Source: Gemmatimonadota bacterium
GTDB lineage: Bacteria; Gemmatimonadota; Gemmatimonadetes; Gemmatimonadales; Gemmatimonadaceae
DNA: 64,000 bases
Reading direction: 5' to 3'
NCBI GenBank assembly: GCA_016719105.1
Contig: JADKAQ010000001.1
Span: 186,001-250,000 of the forward strand
The notes below the pieces were generated by a model. The model had not been told where the DNA came from, made no database searches, and saw only the letters and a list, made by a program, of their open reading frames with translations. Shown here piece after piece: positions 26,233 through 35,333 of the stretch. The position numbers and the translations under genes were made by a program. The first letter of the stretch is position 1. Every line of letters starts with the position of its first letter.

Positions 26233-26700
26233 ATGTCGAGTCTCAGAGAGCATCCGTTGCGTGCCGCGCGCCTGATGGTCGTGCTCACGGCGGTGGGTGT
26301 CGGGCAGGCGTTGCTCGCGGCACATGCCGTGGCGCAGCCGCCTGGTGGCGGGCGTCGAAGCCCGCGATACGATGCCGCGACCGTGGTGACGGTCAGTGGC
26401 GAGGTGACGACGGTCGAACGGTTGAGCAGTCGCCCCGGGATGGCGGGGATTCACCTCACGATCAAGACCGCGAGTGGTACGGAGTCCGTCCACCTTGGCC
26501 CGGATGCCTTCGTGGATGGCAAGGGGATCGTGGTGCAGCCCGGCGACAAAGTCGAAGTCATCGGATCGCGTGTGACTTGGCAGTCGGCGCCGGTGGTGCT
26601 GACTCGCGACCTCACGAGGGGGGGGACGACGGTCGCGCTGCGCGACAGCGCCGGCTTCCCGCTCTGGGCCGGGCAGGGGCTGCGGCGGCGGTCGCCGTAG
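26233..26700 (+). CDS. small secreted OB-fold-like protein
   Basis: 155 aa. ATG 26233 has an excellent AAGGAGGAGG just upstream. A signal peptide (RLMVVLTAVGVGQALLAAHA) is followed by a Gly/Arg linker and a beta-rich domain: VVTVSGEVTTVERLSSRPGM, IHLTIKTASGTESVHLGPDA and VVQPGDKVEVIGSRV. This strand pattern resembles periplasmic OB-fold proteins, but I cannot name the family. A terminator follows at 26721. Confidence 0.6.
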   Translation: MSSLREHPLRAARLMVVLTAVGVGQALLAAHAVAQPPGGGRRSPRYDAATVVTVSGEVTTVERLSSRPGMAGIHLTIKTASGTESVHLGPDAFVDGKGIVVQPGDKVEVIGSRVTWQSAPVVLTRDLTRGGTTVALRDSAGFPLWAGQGLRRRSP

Positions 26701-26720
26701 CGCAGGGTGCCGAGGGGCGA

Positions 26721-26752
26721 ACGGCCCGCGGGCGCTGACGCCTGCGGGCCGT
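26721..26752. terminator. bidirectional hairpin terminator
   Basis: A 14-bp stem, 26721-26734 with 26739-26752 (one G-T pair), and a CTGA loop, in the gap between the convergent secreted-protein gene and the GH3 gene. The stem is very GC-rich and no long T-run follows. Confidence 0.65.
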
Positions 26753-26777
26753 TGTCGATGCTCCAAGACCGACGCGC

Positions 26778-28802
26778 CTAACGCCTCAGCCCCGCCCCAA
26801 AACGATACAGCGGACGCGTGAGGTCGTGGGCGCGGTCGCCGCGCTGTGCCGCCACGCTCTCCATCGACGCGGGCAGCGCGAAGGGCAAGACTCCGCGCGG
26901 CGTGTCGCGCCCGGCGATGACGTCGAGCAGCGCGGCGTCACTGACCCCGAAGTTGGCAAGCAGGACCTTCGCCCGTTCCTTGAGGGGGGTGAGGATGGCC
27001 GGGCGGTCGAGGTAGACGGCGACGATCGTCGGGACCTTGGCGCTGACCTCCTTGAAGCGCTCGAAGTCGGGGTCGCCGTCCCGGAAGCCCAGGTTTCCCT
27101 CGTGCTGCATCGCCCCGAAGACCCAGCCCGGGTGCAGCGTCTCGAAGGGGGCATCGAGGCGCATGATGGCGACGTCGGCCTGCGCCGGGTCGGTGACGAC
27201 GCGCCAGCCGTACGACGCGGCCAGGAGCGGGTCGATCCGGTGCAGGAAGACGCGCTTCACGGCGGCGCCTAACGGCCACGTGCGCCCCTTGTTCTCGAGG
27301 AGGACGAGGGCCCGGCGCTGGGCCTCGAGTGCCGCCGCGCGGAAGGCCTCGTTGCCCACGAGCCGCTGCGCCGCGATGGGATCGACGTACGGGTTCTCGA
27401 ACAGCCCGAGGGCGAACTTCTGCGCCATGATCCGGACGACGGAGCTGTCGAGGCGCGCCTCGACGAGCCGCCCCGCGGTGACCGCCTCGGCCACCGCCGC
27501 GGCGTCTTCCGTCCCCCCGAATTGGTCGACGCCGGCGTGCACCGCCTTGGCGAACCGCTCGACGCGCGGCAGGGTCTCGACCCCCCAGGGCATGGCCACG
27601 TCGGCGAAGCTGGGACGTTCGCCAGGCGCAACGCCGTCGCGGCACTTGGCGCTGCAGTCGTTGGTGACGGCCCAGTCGGTGAGGACGATCCCGCCGAAGC
27701 GGTGGCGGGTGCGCAGGAGGTCGGTGATCAGCTGCCGGTTGAAGCCGGCGCCCACCTGCTCGAGCGGCCTGCCGTCGATGGTGGCGCCGGGGAGAATCGC
27801 GTACGTCGGCATGACGCCGGCCACGTTGGCGGCGAACGCCCCCAGGAAGGGGCGGACGTGGTATGAGAGCGCGTTGCCGCTGACGGGGGCGTAGCGGCCG
27901 TAGTAGTTGTGCCCGTCGTACCCGTCCTGCGACGCCCCGTAGCCGACCCAGTGCTTGACGACGGCGAGGACGCCGCTGGAGTCGGTGCCACGTCGCCCGT
28001 GCTGGAAGCCCTCCACGTACGCGGTCACGAGGGAGCCGGCGAGGTCGGCATCCTCACCGAAGGTCGCGTTGATGCGCGACCAGCGTGGTTCGGTCGCGAG
28101 GTCGGCCTGCGGGGAGAGCGTCATGTGGATCCCCACCGCCCGGTACTCCTGCCGCGCGATGTCGGCAAAGCGCCGCATGAGCGCCGGGTCGCGGAGCGCG
28201 GCGAAGCCTAACGGCTCAGGCCATTGCGAGAACTGCCCGCTCTGGACGCTCGCCCCCAGGACGAACTGGAAGTGATGGCGCGGGTCGGTGCTCACCGTGA
28301 ACGGAATGCCCAGCCGGGTCCCCTCGGCCACTTCCTGCAGCTTGTTGTGCTGCTCGGCGAGCGACGACGGCGGGCCGCCCAGGCGAGTGATGCCGGCACT
28401 GATCCCCAGGTCGCGCATCACGACGGTGTTTTCCGCCAGGTCGTACTCGGTCCCCACCCCCACACGCCCCATCGGGCCCACGCTGCGGATCGTGCCGTGC
28501 ATCATCGCCCCGGCCTTTTCGGCGAGCGTCATGCGCCCGGTCAGGTCCCGGGCCCGCGCGTCGGGGGTGAGCCGCCAGTCTTCGTAGGGATCGACGCGTC
28601 CGTTGCGATTGAGGTCGCGAAACCTCAGGCCGTCCTGCTCCAGGAGCTTGGCGACGCGCGCGCCGAGCACAGGCTGGGCGGGGGGGCGGCGTGCGCTGTT
28701 CCGCTGCGCGGCCTGCGCCCCGCCAGGCGACGCGATTGACACGAGTGCGCAGAGGGAGATGGCCGCGTGCACGTGGGCGGTACGAATCCGTCGGTGTTTC
28801 AT
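26778..28802 (-). CDS. exported GH3 beta-glucosidase-type glycoside hydrolase
   Basis: 674 aa from ATG 28802, with a signal peptide (HVHAAISLCALVSIASPGGA). The GH3 N-terminal barrel runs from LTGRMTLAEKAGAMMHGT through GIPFTVSTDPRH and VKHWVGYGASQDGYDGHNYY. The nucleophile Asp is in FGGIVLTDWAVTND, the standard GH3 position. The C-terminal alpha/beta sandwich follows (EAQRRALVLLENKGRTWPLG). Two inserts have short Cys-containing loops (NDCSAKCRDG). It likely releases beta-linked sugars from oligosaccharides in the periplasm. Together with the GH97 gene it points to polysaccharide use. The substrate cannot be told from sequence. Confidence 0.92.
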   Translation of the reverse strand: MKHRRIRTAHVHAAISLCALVSIASPGGAQAAQRNSARRPPAQPVLGARVAKLLEQDGLRFRDLNRNGRVDPYEDWRLTPDARARDLTGRMTLAEKAGAMMHGTIRSVGPMGRVGVGTEYDLAENTVVMRDLGISAGITRLGGPPSSLAEQHNKLQEVAEGTRLGIPFTVSTDPRHHFQFVLGASVQSGQFSQWPEPLGFAALRDPALMRRFADIARQEYRAVGIHMTLSPQADLATEPRWSRINATFGEDADLAGSLVTAYVEGFQHGRRGTDSSGVLAVVKHWVGYGASQDGYDGHNYYGRYAPVSGNALSYHVRPFLGAFAANVAGVMPTYAILPGATIDGRPLEQVGAGFNRQLITDLLRTRHRFGGIVLTDWAVTNDCSAKCRDGVAPGERPSFADVAMPWGVETLPRVERFAKAVHAGVDQFGGTEDAAAVAEAVTAGRLVEARLDSSVVRIMAQKFALGLFENPYVDPIAAQRLVGNEAFRAAALEAQRRALVLLENKGRTWPLGAAVKRVFLHRIDPLLAASYGWRVVTDPAQADVAIMRLDAPFETLHPGWVFGAMQHEGNLGFRDGDPDFERFKEVSAKVPTIVAVYLDRPAILTPLKERAKVLLANFGVSDAALLDVIAGRDTPRGVLPFALPASMESVAAQRGDRAHDLTRPLYRFGAGLRR

Positions 28803-29052
28803 GAAAGCGTCGATGCTGGTGGTCACGGAGTATGGCACGGTGAGGTGCCTGATGCACGCTCGTTGATCGTCGCCGTCGCCCCCGTCTTGTTGATCGGCGG
28901 TTTGGGATGTGTCGGTAGAGCAGGGGCGTGACGCGGACGACAACCGACAGTCTCTCGGAGAGTTTCCCCTTTCCCGTCGCGGCTCCGATCGCCAGTTTCC
29001 CGCCGTTCGAAGACCGCCGGTTTTGCTTCCCTTGTCCGCGTAGTGGTCGCGT

Positions 29053-29898
29053 ATGCGTTTCGTGCGCTGCGAACAATGCGGCGCGAAGGCGCTCATCGCC
29101 GCCTCCCAGTGCCCGCGCTGCACTCATCCGCTGGCGCTCCGAGATTCTCGGGGCGAGGCGGTGGAGTTGGCGCATTGCCGTCAGTGCGACACGTTCTATC
29201 CACGGTCGCGGGGAGGGTGTCGCTGGTGCGGGACCAAGGCGTCTGCGTCGTCGGCTTCATCGGCCAAGATCGCCGGAGGCGTCGCGGTGGTGATCGCCCT
29301 TGTGGCGATCGGGGTGTGGCAGCTCCGCTCCCGACCGAGCGAGGGGGCGAGCCGGCCGGAGGAGCCGAACCCTTCGCAGGTCGCCGTCAATCCCCCGGCG
29401 CCCGCGCTCGAACCGCCCGAGACAGAGGACCTCGGCGTCGTGCCGGATGTGGCGGTGCCGGCGGACTCCGCGGCCGGAGCGGCACCCGCGCCAGATAGCG
29501 CCCGAGGTGGCGCGGCTTCGCTCCCGGCACGACCTATCGCTCCGAACACGGCGGCGATCCCCCCGGTGACGCCCCCGGCGTCGACTCCGACCCAGATTGC
29601 GGCACGTCCGGCGGCGGCGCCTGCGGTAACGCCCACCTCGGGACTCGTGCCGGCGGCGTCTGCCGCGACGCCGCCCGGGCCGGGCCAATATCCGGGACCT
29701 TGGACGCGGGCGATCGCCGAGCAGTGGGTGAATGTGCGCGGCAGCGCCTCGCGTGACGCGGCGGTGGTGGGGGTCGTGACGCCCAAGACTCGCGTGCAGC
29801 TGGGCGAACTGCGCGCCGGGTGGCGTCGCGTTCGCTCCGCGGGGATCGAAGGATGGGCGGACTCGCGCTACTTCAGCGCCGACTCGACCCGGCGCTGA
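29053..29898 (+). CDS. zinc-ribbon, single-pass membrane protein with SH3b domain
   Basis: 281 aa from ATG 29053. Residues 1-60 hold two zinc-ribbon pairs (RCEQCGAKALIAASQCPRC, CRQCDTFYPRSRGGCRWCG). One membrane helix (IAGGVAVVIALVAIGVW) is followed by a long Pro/Ala-rich linker and a C-terminal bacterial SH3 domain (WVNVRGSASRDAAVVGVVTP, then GWRRVRSAGIEGWADSRYFS). Cytoplasmic zinc ribbons joined to an outer SH3 suggest a sensor or a wall-binding scaffold. No known protein of defined function recognised. Confidence 0.75.
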   Translation: MRFVRCEQCGAKALIAASQCPRCTHPLALRDSRGEAVELAHCRQCDTFYPRSRGGCRWCGTKASASSASSAKIAGGVAVVIALVAIGVWQLRSRPSEGASRPEEPNPSQVAVNPPAPALEPPETEDLGVVPDVAVPADSAAGAAPAPDSARGGAASLPARPIAPNTAAIPPVTPPASTPTQIAARPAAAPAVTPTSGLVPAASAATPPGPGQYPGPWTRAIAEQWVNVRGSASRDAAVVGVVTPKTRVQLGELRAGWRRVRSAGIEGWADSRYFSADSTRR

Positions 29899-30064
29899 TC
29901 GAGCGGCGGGGTTGCGTCTCCCCTCTGGGAGGCGCAGATCTAGGGGGCGGGGGCACGGGCTCCATGGATGGCTACGGTCCCGTTCGCTGACCGACGGGAA
30001 TCCCGATCGTCTATTTCGTGATGGCTGCCGCAAATGCGGTGTGCCAGGTATCATTCACGCGTAC

Positions 30065-30568
30065 ATGACAAATCCAGCAAAGCGCCGGAGCCGCCGACCG
30101 CGGCGGGGCAAACCGGACGCGCACTTACCACAGCACTCCTCCGTATCAACCAGCCGGGAAGCATACGCTGAAACCCGCCGCTGGCTGTTGGCGCAACATG
30201 GTCCAACCTGCGCCTATTGCGGAGTCGAGTCGAACCCGCGGAACATTACGCTCGATCACGTCACCCCCCGCAAAGGGCAGACGGCGTACGATCGACGCGA
30301 CAACCTCGTCCTGGCCTGCAAACGCTGCAACACCGCCAAGGCCGACAAACCATTCCTGATGTACCTGCTCGCCCAGCGCGTGCGAGCGGAGAACCTGGCT
30401 CGCTACGGGCAGCACCTGAGCGACGGGATCCTCGACATCGTGCGGCCGTTGGCCGGTGACGTCGCCCCGCTCCCCCCGAAGATCGAGATGCGTCCCCGCA
30501 TGGTGTACGGGGGCGACGATCACGACGACTCGCCGTACTCCGAGTCGCCGTACCGAGCGACCGCCTGA
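30065..30568 (+). CDS. HNH endonuclease-family protein
   Basis: 167 aa. A basic N-terminus is followed by a compact HNH fold: CAYCG (first zinc pair), ITLDHVTPRKGQ (the HN-type catalytic His after Asp), RRDNLVLACKRCNTAKADKP (Asn plus the second zinc pair and closing NxxK). This is the arrangement of HNH proteins found in phages and as stand-alone nucleases. The C-terminal 70 residues are specific to this protein. The 5' part of the gene is less GC-rich than its neighbours, which may reflect transfer. No restriction or homing partner is adjacent. Confidence 0.85.
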   Translation: MTNPAKRRSRRPRRGKPDAHLPQHSSVSTSREAYAETRRWLLAQHGPTCAYCGVESNPRNITLDHVTPRKGQTAYDRRDNLVLACKRCNTAKADKPFLMYLLAQRVRAENLARYGQHLSDGILDIVRPLAGDVAPLPPKIEMRPRMVYGGDDHDDSPYSESPYRATA

Positions 30569-30600
30569 CGGCTCGCTTCGCCCGATTCGCCTGACGCCTC

Positions 30601-30639
30601 GGCCCCCGCCGGCACCTGCCCGCGGGGGCCTCGTGTTTT
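30601..30639 (+). terminator. rho-independent terminator after HNH gene
   Basis: GGCCCCCGC 30601-30609 pairs with GCGGGGGCC 30622-30630, followed by TCGTGTTTTC. Confidence 0.75.
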
Positions 30640-30738
30640 CGTGCCCCTCGCGCCAACTTCGCCGCCGCCGATCAGCAGCACCGGGAGCCGGGTGCCCGCA
30701 GCAGGCACCGCCTTCCCGTCGTCCCGTGCACTCCAGCG

Positions 30739-32469
30739 ATGCCCTGGCCCCAGCGCTACGACCCGCTCGATTCGACGGTCCTGTCGACCGCTGTCGCCGC
30801 CCTTCCACTGGTGGTGTTGCTCGGCCTGCTGGCGGCGCACCAGGTGCGGGCGCATTGGGCGGCGGTCGCCGGGCTGGCCTCCGCGGTCCTCGTCGCCATC
30901 CTGGCGCTGGGGATGCCGACCACCACGGCGCTGGCCTCGGCGGGGTACGGGGCGATGTACGGGCTCTTTCCGATCGGGTGGATCGTGGTGAACGTGATCT
31001 TCCTGTACCGCCTGACGAGTAGCTCCGGCTACTTCGGCGCGTTGCAGGGGAGCATCACGACGGTGACCCCCGACCGCCGGCTGCAACTCCTGCTGATCGC
31101 GTTCTCGTTCGGGGCCTTCTTCGAGGGGGCGGCGGGGTTCGGGACGCCGGTGGCGGTGACGGGGGCGCTCCTGATCGGGCTCGGCTTCTCGCCGTTGCAG
31201 GCCAGCGGGCTCTCGCTCATCGCCAACACGGCCCCCGTCGCATATGGGGCGCTGGGGACGCCGGTGATTGCCTTGCAGGGGGTAACGGGGCTCGACCTGC
31301 TCGACCTGAGTGCGATGATCGGTCGCCAGCTCCCGGTCTTCTCGATCATCGTGCCGTTCTGGCTCATGGCGGCGTATGTCGGCTTCCGCGCGACTCTGGC
31401 CATCTGGCCCGCCTTGCTGGTGGCGGGAGCGGCCTTTGCCTTGCCGCAGTTCCTCATCTCCAACCTGCACGGTCCGTGGTTGGTGGACGTCGGAGCGAGC
31501 GTCTGTTCGATGGGGGCGCTGGTGCTGTTCCTTCGCGTCTGGCGGCCGAGGGATGATTGGACGGGGGAAGGGCGACAGGCGACCGAGGGGCGAGCGACGC
31601 GCGCGGGGGCGCCGACATCTTCGACGTCGTCGTCTCCCGATCCAGCGCCCGCGTCGGCGGCAGCGTTGGCCAGTCCGTCGTCGCCCCGGCCCGACGTGAA
31701 GGCGGCGATATCGCCGCGGCGCGCGTGGGTCCCCTGGATCGTGCTGTCGGTGCTGGTCTTCGCGTGGGGGTTGCCGCAGGTGAAGGGGGTGCTGAACGGG
31801 ATCTCGGCGCCGGCGATCCAGGTGCCCGGGTTGCACCTGCAGGTGCAACGCGTGCCACCGGTGGTGGCGGCGCCGGCGGCGGAGGGGGCGGTCTTCACCC
31901 TCAACTGGCTCTCGGCGACGGGGAGCGCGATCTGGCTGGCGGCGATGGTGGGCGGGCTGTTCATGGGATTCTCGCCGCGGGCACTGGTGCGCGAGTACTG
32001 GGCGACGCTCGCCCTCACCCGCACCTCGCTCCTGACGATCAGCGCGATGTTGTCGTTAGGCTACGTGTCGCGCTACTCGGGGATGGATGCCATCCTCGGC
32101 CTCGCCTTCGCGCGCACGGGGGCGTGGTATCCGTTCTTCGGGGCGATGCTGGGGTGGCTGGGCGTGGCCCTCACCGGGTCGGACACGTCGTCGAACGTCC
32201 TCTTCGGGAGCCTGCAGACGCTCACCGCCCAACAGGTGGGGGTCAGCCCCGTGCTCATGGCGGCCGCCAACTCGTCAGGCGGCGTGATGGGGAAGATGAT
32301 CGACGCGCAGAGCATCGTCGTGGCCAGCACCGCCACACGGTTCTACGGCCAGGAAGGGAAGATCCTCCGCTTCGTCTTCTGGCATTCGCTCGCGCTGGCC
32401 GCGCTGGTCGGCGTCCTGATCCTGCTGCAAGCGTACGTTCCGCCGTTCACGCGCATGGTGGTGCCGTAG
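30739..32469 (+). CDS. lctP: L-lactate permease family transporter
   Basis: 576 aa with about 13 predicted membrane helices. Typical LctP phrases are present: SFGAFFEGAAGFGTPVAVTG, LIANTAPVAYGALGTPVIAL, LSLGYVSRYSGMDAILGLAF and GSDTSSNVLFGSLQTLTAQQ. The last is followed by AANSSGGVMGKMIDAQSIVV. It is an inner-membrane proton symporter for lactate, and related proteins carry glycolate. The middle loop (residues about 270-320) is long, Ser/Pro/Ala-rich and probably cytoplasmic. A D-lactate/glycolate-type oxidase lies 4 kb downstream, so uptake and oxidation may be linked. Confidence 0.93.
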   Translation: MPWPQRYDPLDSTVLSTAVAALPLVVLLGLLAAHQVRAHWAAVAGLASAVLVAILALGMPTTTALASAGYGAMYGLFPIGWIVVNVIFLYRLTSSSGYFGALQGSITTVTPDRRLQLLLIAFSFGAFFEGAAGFGTPVAVTGALLIGLGFSPLQASGLSLIANTAPVAYGALGTPVIALQGVTGLDLLDLSAMIGRQLPVFSIIVPFWLMAAYVGFRATLAIWPALLVAGAAFALPQFLISNLHGPWLVDVGASVCSMGALVLFLRVWRPRDDWTGEGRQATEGRATRAGAPTSSTSSSPDPAPASAAALASPSSPRPDVKAAISPRRAWVPWIVLSVLVFAWGLPQVKGVLNGISAPAIQVPGLHLQVQRVPPVVAAPAAEGAVFTLNWLSATGSAIWLAAMVGGLFMGFSPRALVREYWATLALTRTSLLTISAMLSLGYVSRYSGMDAILGLAFARTGAWYPFFGAMLGWLGVALTGSDTSSNVLFGSLQTLTAQQVGVSPVLMAAANSSGGVMGKMIDAQSIVVASTATRFYGQEGKILRFVFWHSLALAALVGVLILLQAYVPPFTRMVVP

Positions 32470-32540
32470 TCGAGGGCCGCGGCCCGCGCACCTTCCTCGC
32501 ACCGTCACGCGCCCGCTCGTCGTCTCGACTTCTCGACACC

Positions 32541-33593
32541 ATGCACCTCTCCAACCTCATTCACGCGGTCGACGCCCACGCCGCCGGCGAGCATGGGCGT
32601 GTCATCACCGGCGGCGTCGTGAACGTCCCCGGCGCGACGATGTTCGACAAGATGTCGTGGCTCCGGACACATGGCGACGCGTTGCGCCTGCGCATGCTGC
32701 GCGAGCCGCGTGGCTACCCGGCCGCCAACTGCAACCTCATCCTCCCGTCCAATCATCCCGAGGCCGACGCCGGCTTCGTGATCATGGAGCAAGTGGAGTA
32801 TCCGGGGATGTCGGGGACCAACACGATGTGCGTGGTCACCGTGCTGCTGGAGACCGGGATGCTCCCCATGATCGAGCCGGTCACCGAACTCACGCTCGAG
32901 TCGCCGGCCGGGCTCATTCGCGTGCGTGCCGATTGCGCGGGGGGGAAGGTGACGCGCGTGACGTTCCGCAACGTCGCGGCGTTCGCCACGCATCTCGACG
33001 CGCCGGTCGAAGTGCCGCAGCTGGGGACGGTGAAGGTCGACGTCGCGTATGGCGGGATGTTCTACGTGATCGCCGACGCCACACAGTTCGGGCTGCGCCT
33101 CACGCCGGACGAAGGGGGCGACATCGTGCGCATCGGCGAAATGATCAAGGCGGCGACGCGGGAGCAGCTCCCGGTGGTGCATCCGGAGCAGCCGGGCTTC
33201 GAGGGGGTGACGATCGCCCAGCTCTCGGGGCCCCCGTTGCGCGGTGACGCCGACTGGCAGAACGCGGTGGTCGTCTCGACGGGGACGCTCGACTGGAATC
33301 GCCCGTCGACGTGGACGGGGGCGCTCGATCGCTCGCCGTGCGGCACCGGGACCTCGGCCAAGATGGCGACGCTGCACGCGCGTGGTCGGTTGGGGCTCCA
33401 CCAGGACTTCCGCCACGCCGGCGTGCTGGGAACGGTCTTCACCGGGCGTCTCCTGGAGGAGGTGCAAGTCGGCGACTACACCGCCGTGGTGCCGAGCATC
33501 TCGGGTCAGGCCTGGATTACGGGGATGGCGACCTACGTGCTCGACCCGACCGACCCGTTCCCCGAGGGATACACCGTGGGCGACATCTGGTAG
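32541..33593 (+). CDS. proline racemase-family enzyme (hydroxyproline epimerase/dehydratase type)
   Basis: 350 aa from ATG 32541. The whole family fold is present, including DAHAAGEHGRVITGG, FDKMSWLRTHGDALRLRMLR and DRSPCGTGTSAKMATLHARG. Proline racemases use two Cys. Here the second (SPCGTGT) is kept, but the first position reads MSGTNTMC, with Ser in place of Cys. In this superfamily Thr/Cys members are trans-3-hydroxyproline dehydratases. Ser/Cys members have been reported with dehydratase and 4-hydroxyproline epimerase activity (from recall). So simple proline racemase is unlikely. Cytoplasmic. Follows lctP by 71 bp. Confidence 0.85.
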   Translation: MHLSNLIHAVDAHAAGEHGRVITGGVVNVPGATMFDKMSWLRTHGDALRLRMLREPRGYPAANCNLILPSNHPEADAGFVIMEQVEYPGMSGTNTMCVVTVLLETGMLPMIEPVTELTLESPAGLIRVRADCAGGKVTRVTFRNVAAFATHLDAPVEVPQLGTVKVDVAYGGMFYVIADATQFGLRLTPDEGGDIVRIGEMIKAATREQLPVVHPEQPGFEGVTIAQLSGPPLRGDADWQNAVVVSTGTLDWNRPSTWTGALDRSPCGTGTSAKMATLHARGRLGLHQDFRHAGVLGTVFTGRLLEEVQVGDYTAVVPSISGQAWITGMATYVLDPTDPFPEGYTVGDIW

Positions 33594-33665
33594 CGCGGGC
33601 CCGGTAGAGAGGGGCGGAAGGGGGGCGTCGGCGCGCGGGGCGAAAAGCCGCACAGTTTCGCGGGA

Positions 33666-35258
33666 ATGCGACCGAGACTAGCTGGCAGCGCCATGAACGC
33701 AGCCGTCCTTCTCTCCGCCTGTGTCGCCGTGCTCCAGTTGGGCATCGGCATTCTGCTCCTCCCCGTCTCCAGGGCGCCGGGGTGGAGCGGGGCGCGCGTC
33801 TTTTCCGTCATCGCGTTCAGCGCGGCGGGCTACAGCGCGATGAACATCACGACGGCGTACGTCCCGCTCTCCGACGGGATACGGGCGGCGGGGGCGCGCA
33901 CCAGCTTCCTGATGGCCGGCGTCTTTGTCGCGGCGTGGCTGGTGCAGGCGTACGGCGACCGGACCGGGCGCTGGCATCGTGTCCCGATCTGGGCGCGCTG
34001 GCTGGCTGGGGCGGTTGTGGCTGGCGGCGTCGTGTCGGCGGTCACCGGGTGGTCCATCGTCCCGGGCGCATTCACGGAGATCGACATCGCCTGGGCCGGG
34101 GTCCGCTACCGCTTCGCGACGCAGACGGCCCTCGGCAATGCGACCGCCTTCCTGGATCTGGCGGCGGTGCTCTGCGTGGGCGTCTCGTACATGCGCCGTC
34201 GCCGCGAGTCGCGGCGCAACTGGGAGTACCTCATCGGCTTCTCGGTCTTCATCGGGGCGTCGGCGGTCGAGGCGCTCGTCGGCGCCGGAATGCTGGACTT
34301 CTTCTTCATGGCCGACATCGGCTTCCTGGCGGTCGTGATCCCCATGGCAGCCGAGACGGTGCGACGCTTCGTCCAGGATGCGCAGCGGCTCGCGGCGACC
34401 TCCACGCAGCTGACCGAGGAGATCGAGATCCGCACGCAGGAGCGCGACGAGGCGCAGCTCGCGTGGATCGAGGCGGAGCGCCAAGCGTCGGTCGGGCGTC
34501 TGGCGGCGGGAGTGGGACACGAGATCAACAACCCGCTGGCGTATCTCCGACTCAACGTCGAGTTGATCGGCGAGTGGGGGCGCGAGCACGCGGCCCCGCC
34601 GGACCTGATGGAATCGGTGGACAGCGCGCTGGATGGCGCGGATCGCATTCGCCGCGTCGTGGACGCCCTGCGTGCGTACTCGAGGCAGGGGACGGGAAAG
34701 CTCGCCCCGGTCGCGCCTGAGGCGGTGACGCAGTCGGCGTTGCGGGTGGCCACCCACCAGCTGCGCGGCGCCGAGATCGATCTCGTCGTGGACGAGGCAC
34801 CGCTCGTGATGGGCGAGGAAGCCAAGCTGGTGCAGGTGGTCGTGAACCTGCTCCTGAACGCCTCGCAGGCGATTGCCGAGGGGGCAACGGGGCGCAGGGG
34901 CGTGATCACCGTACGCGTGGGAGGTGACGACGAGGGGCAGGCGCGGATCTCGGTTGGCGACAACGGTCCCGGCATCTCGCGCGAGGACCTCCGCCGCCTG
35001 ACGCAGCCGTACTTCACAACGCGGGCGAATGCCGGCGCGATGGGGCTCGGGCTCTTTCTCGCGCGCGGCGTCGTGGAGCAGCATGGCGGCTCACTCCACA
35101 TCGAAAGCACGCTGGGTGCTGGGACGACGGTGCGCGTGCTCCTTCCGGCGGCGAGCGAGGCGACGGCCTCGGCGTTGGAGCCCGTGATGGGGCGCGTCGG
35201 GGCCCCACGAGCGGACGTCAGCACATCTCCGGCACGAGGGGTGGTCGTGGGGCATTAA
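33666..35258 (+). CDS. membrane sensor histidine kinase
   Basis: 530 aa. The N-terminal half has about seven predicted membrane helices (AAVLLSACVAVLQLGIGILL to LAVVIPMAAETVRRF), then a short coiled coil, and a HisKA domain with VGHEINNPLAYLRLNVELIG; the His is the phosphorylation site. The ATPase domain has an N box (LVQVVVNLLLNASQAIAEG), G1 (VGDNGPGIS) and G2 (MGLGLFLARGVVEQHGGS). The HEINNPLAYLR type belongs to the NtrB/DctB-like kinases. No response regulator is adjacent, so the partner is elsewhere. ATG 33693 is an alternative start. Confidence 0.92.
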   Translation: MRPRLAGSAMNAAVLLSACVAVLQLGIGILLLPVSRAPGWSGARVFSVIAFSAAGYSAMNITTAYVPLSDGIRAAGARTSFLMAGVFVAAWLVQAYGDRTGRWHRVPIWARWLAGAVVAGGVVSAVTGWSIVPGAFTEIDIAWAGVRYRFATQTALGNATAFLDLAAVLCVGVSYMRRRRESRRNWEYLIGFSVFIGASAVEALVGAGMLDFFFMADIGFLAVVIPMAAETVRRFVQDAQRLAATSTQLTEEIEIRTQERDEAQLAWIEAERQASVGRLAAGVGHEINNPLAYLRLNVELIGEWGREHAAPPDLMESVDSALDGADRIRRVVDALRAYSRQGTGKLAPVAPEAVTQSALRVATHQLRGAEIDLVVDEAPLVMGEEAKLVQVVVNLLLNASQAIAEGATGRRGVITVRVGGDDEGQARISVGDNGPGISREDLRRLTQPYFTTRANAGAMGLGLFLARGVVEQHGGSLHIESTLGAGTTVRVLLPAASEATASALEPVMGRVGAPRADVSTSPARGVVVGH

Positions 35259-35333
35259 GTTGGGGTGCGTCCGGGGGAGTTGGCGGTGGTGCCGCTCCCT
35301 CGGTGCCCCCCAGCAAACCGTCGCCCCAGCCGC

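Noticed and set aside
31557..32540. Extended N-terminus for the proline racemase-family protein
   Set aside because: The upstream open frame is a shadow of lctP with Gly/Arg/Ala-rich low-complexity text; the family N-terminus begins at ATG 32541.
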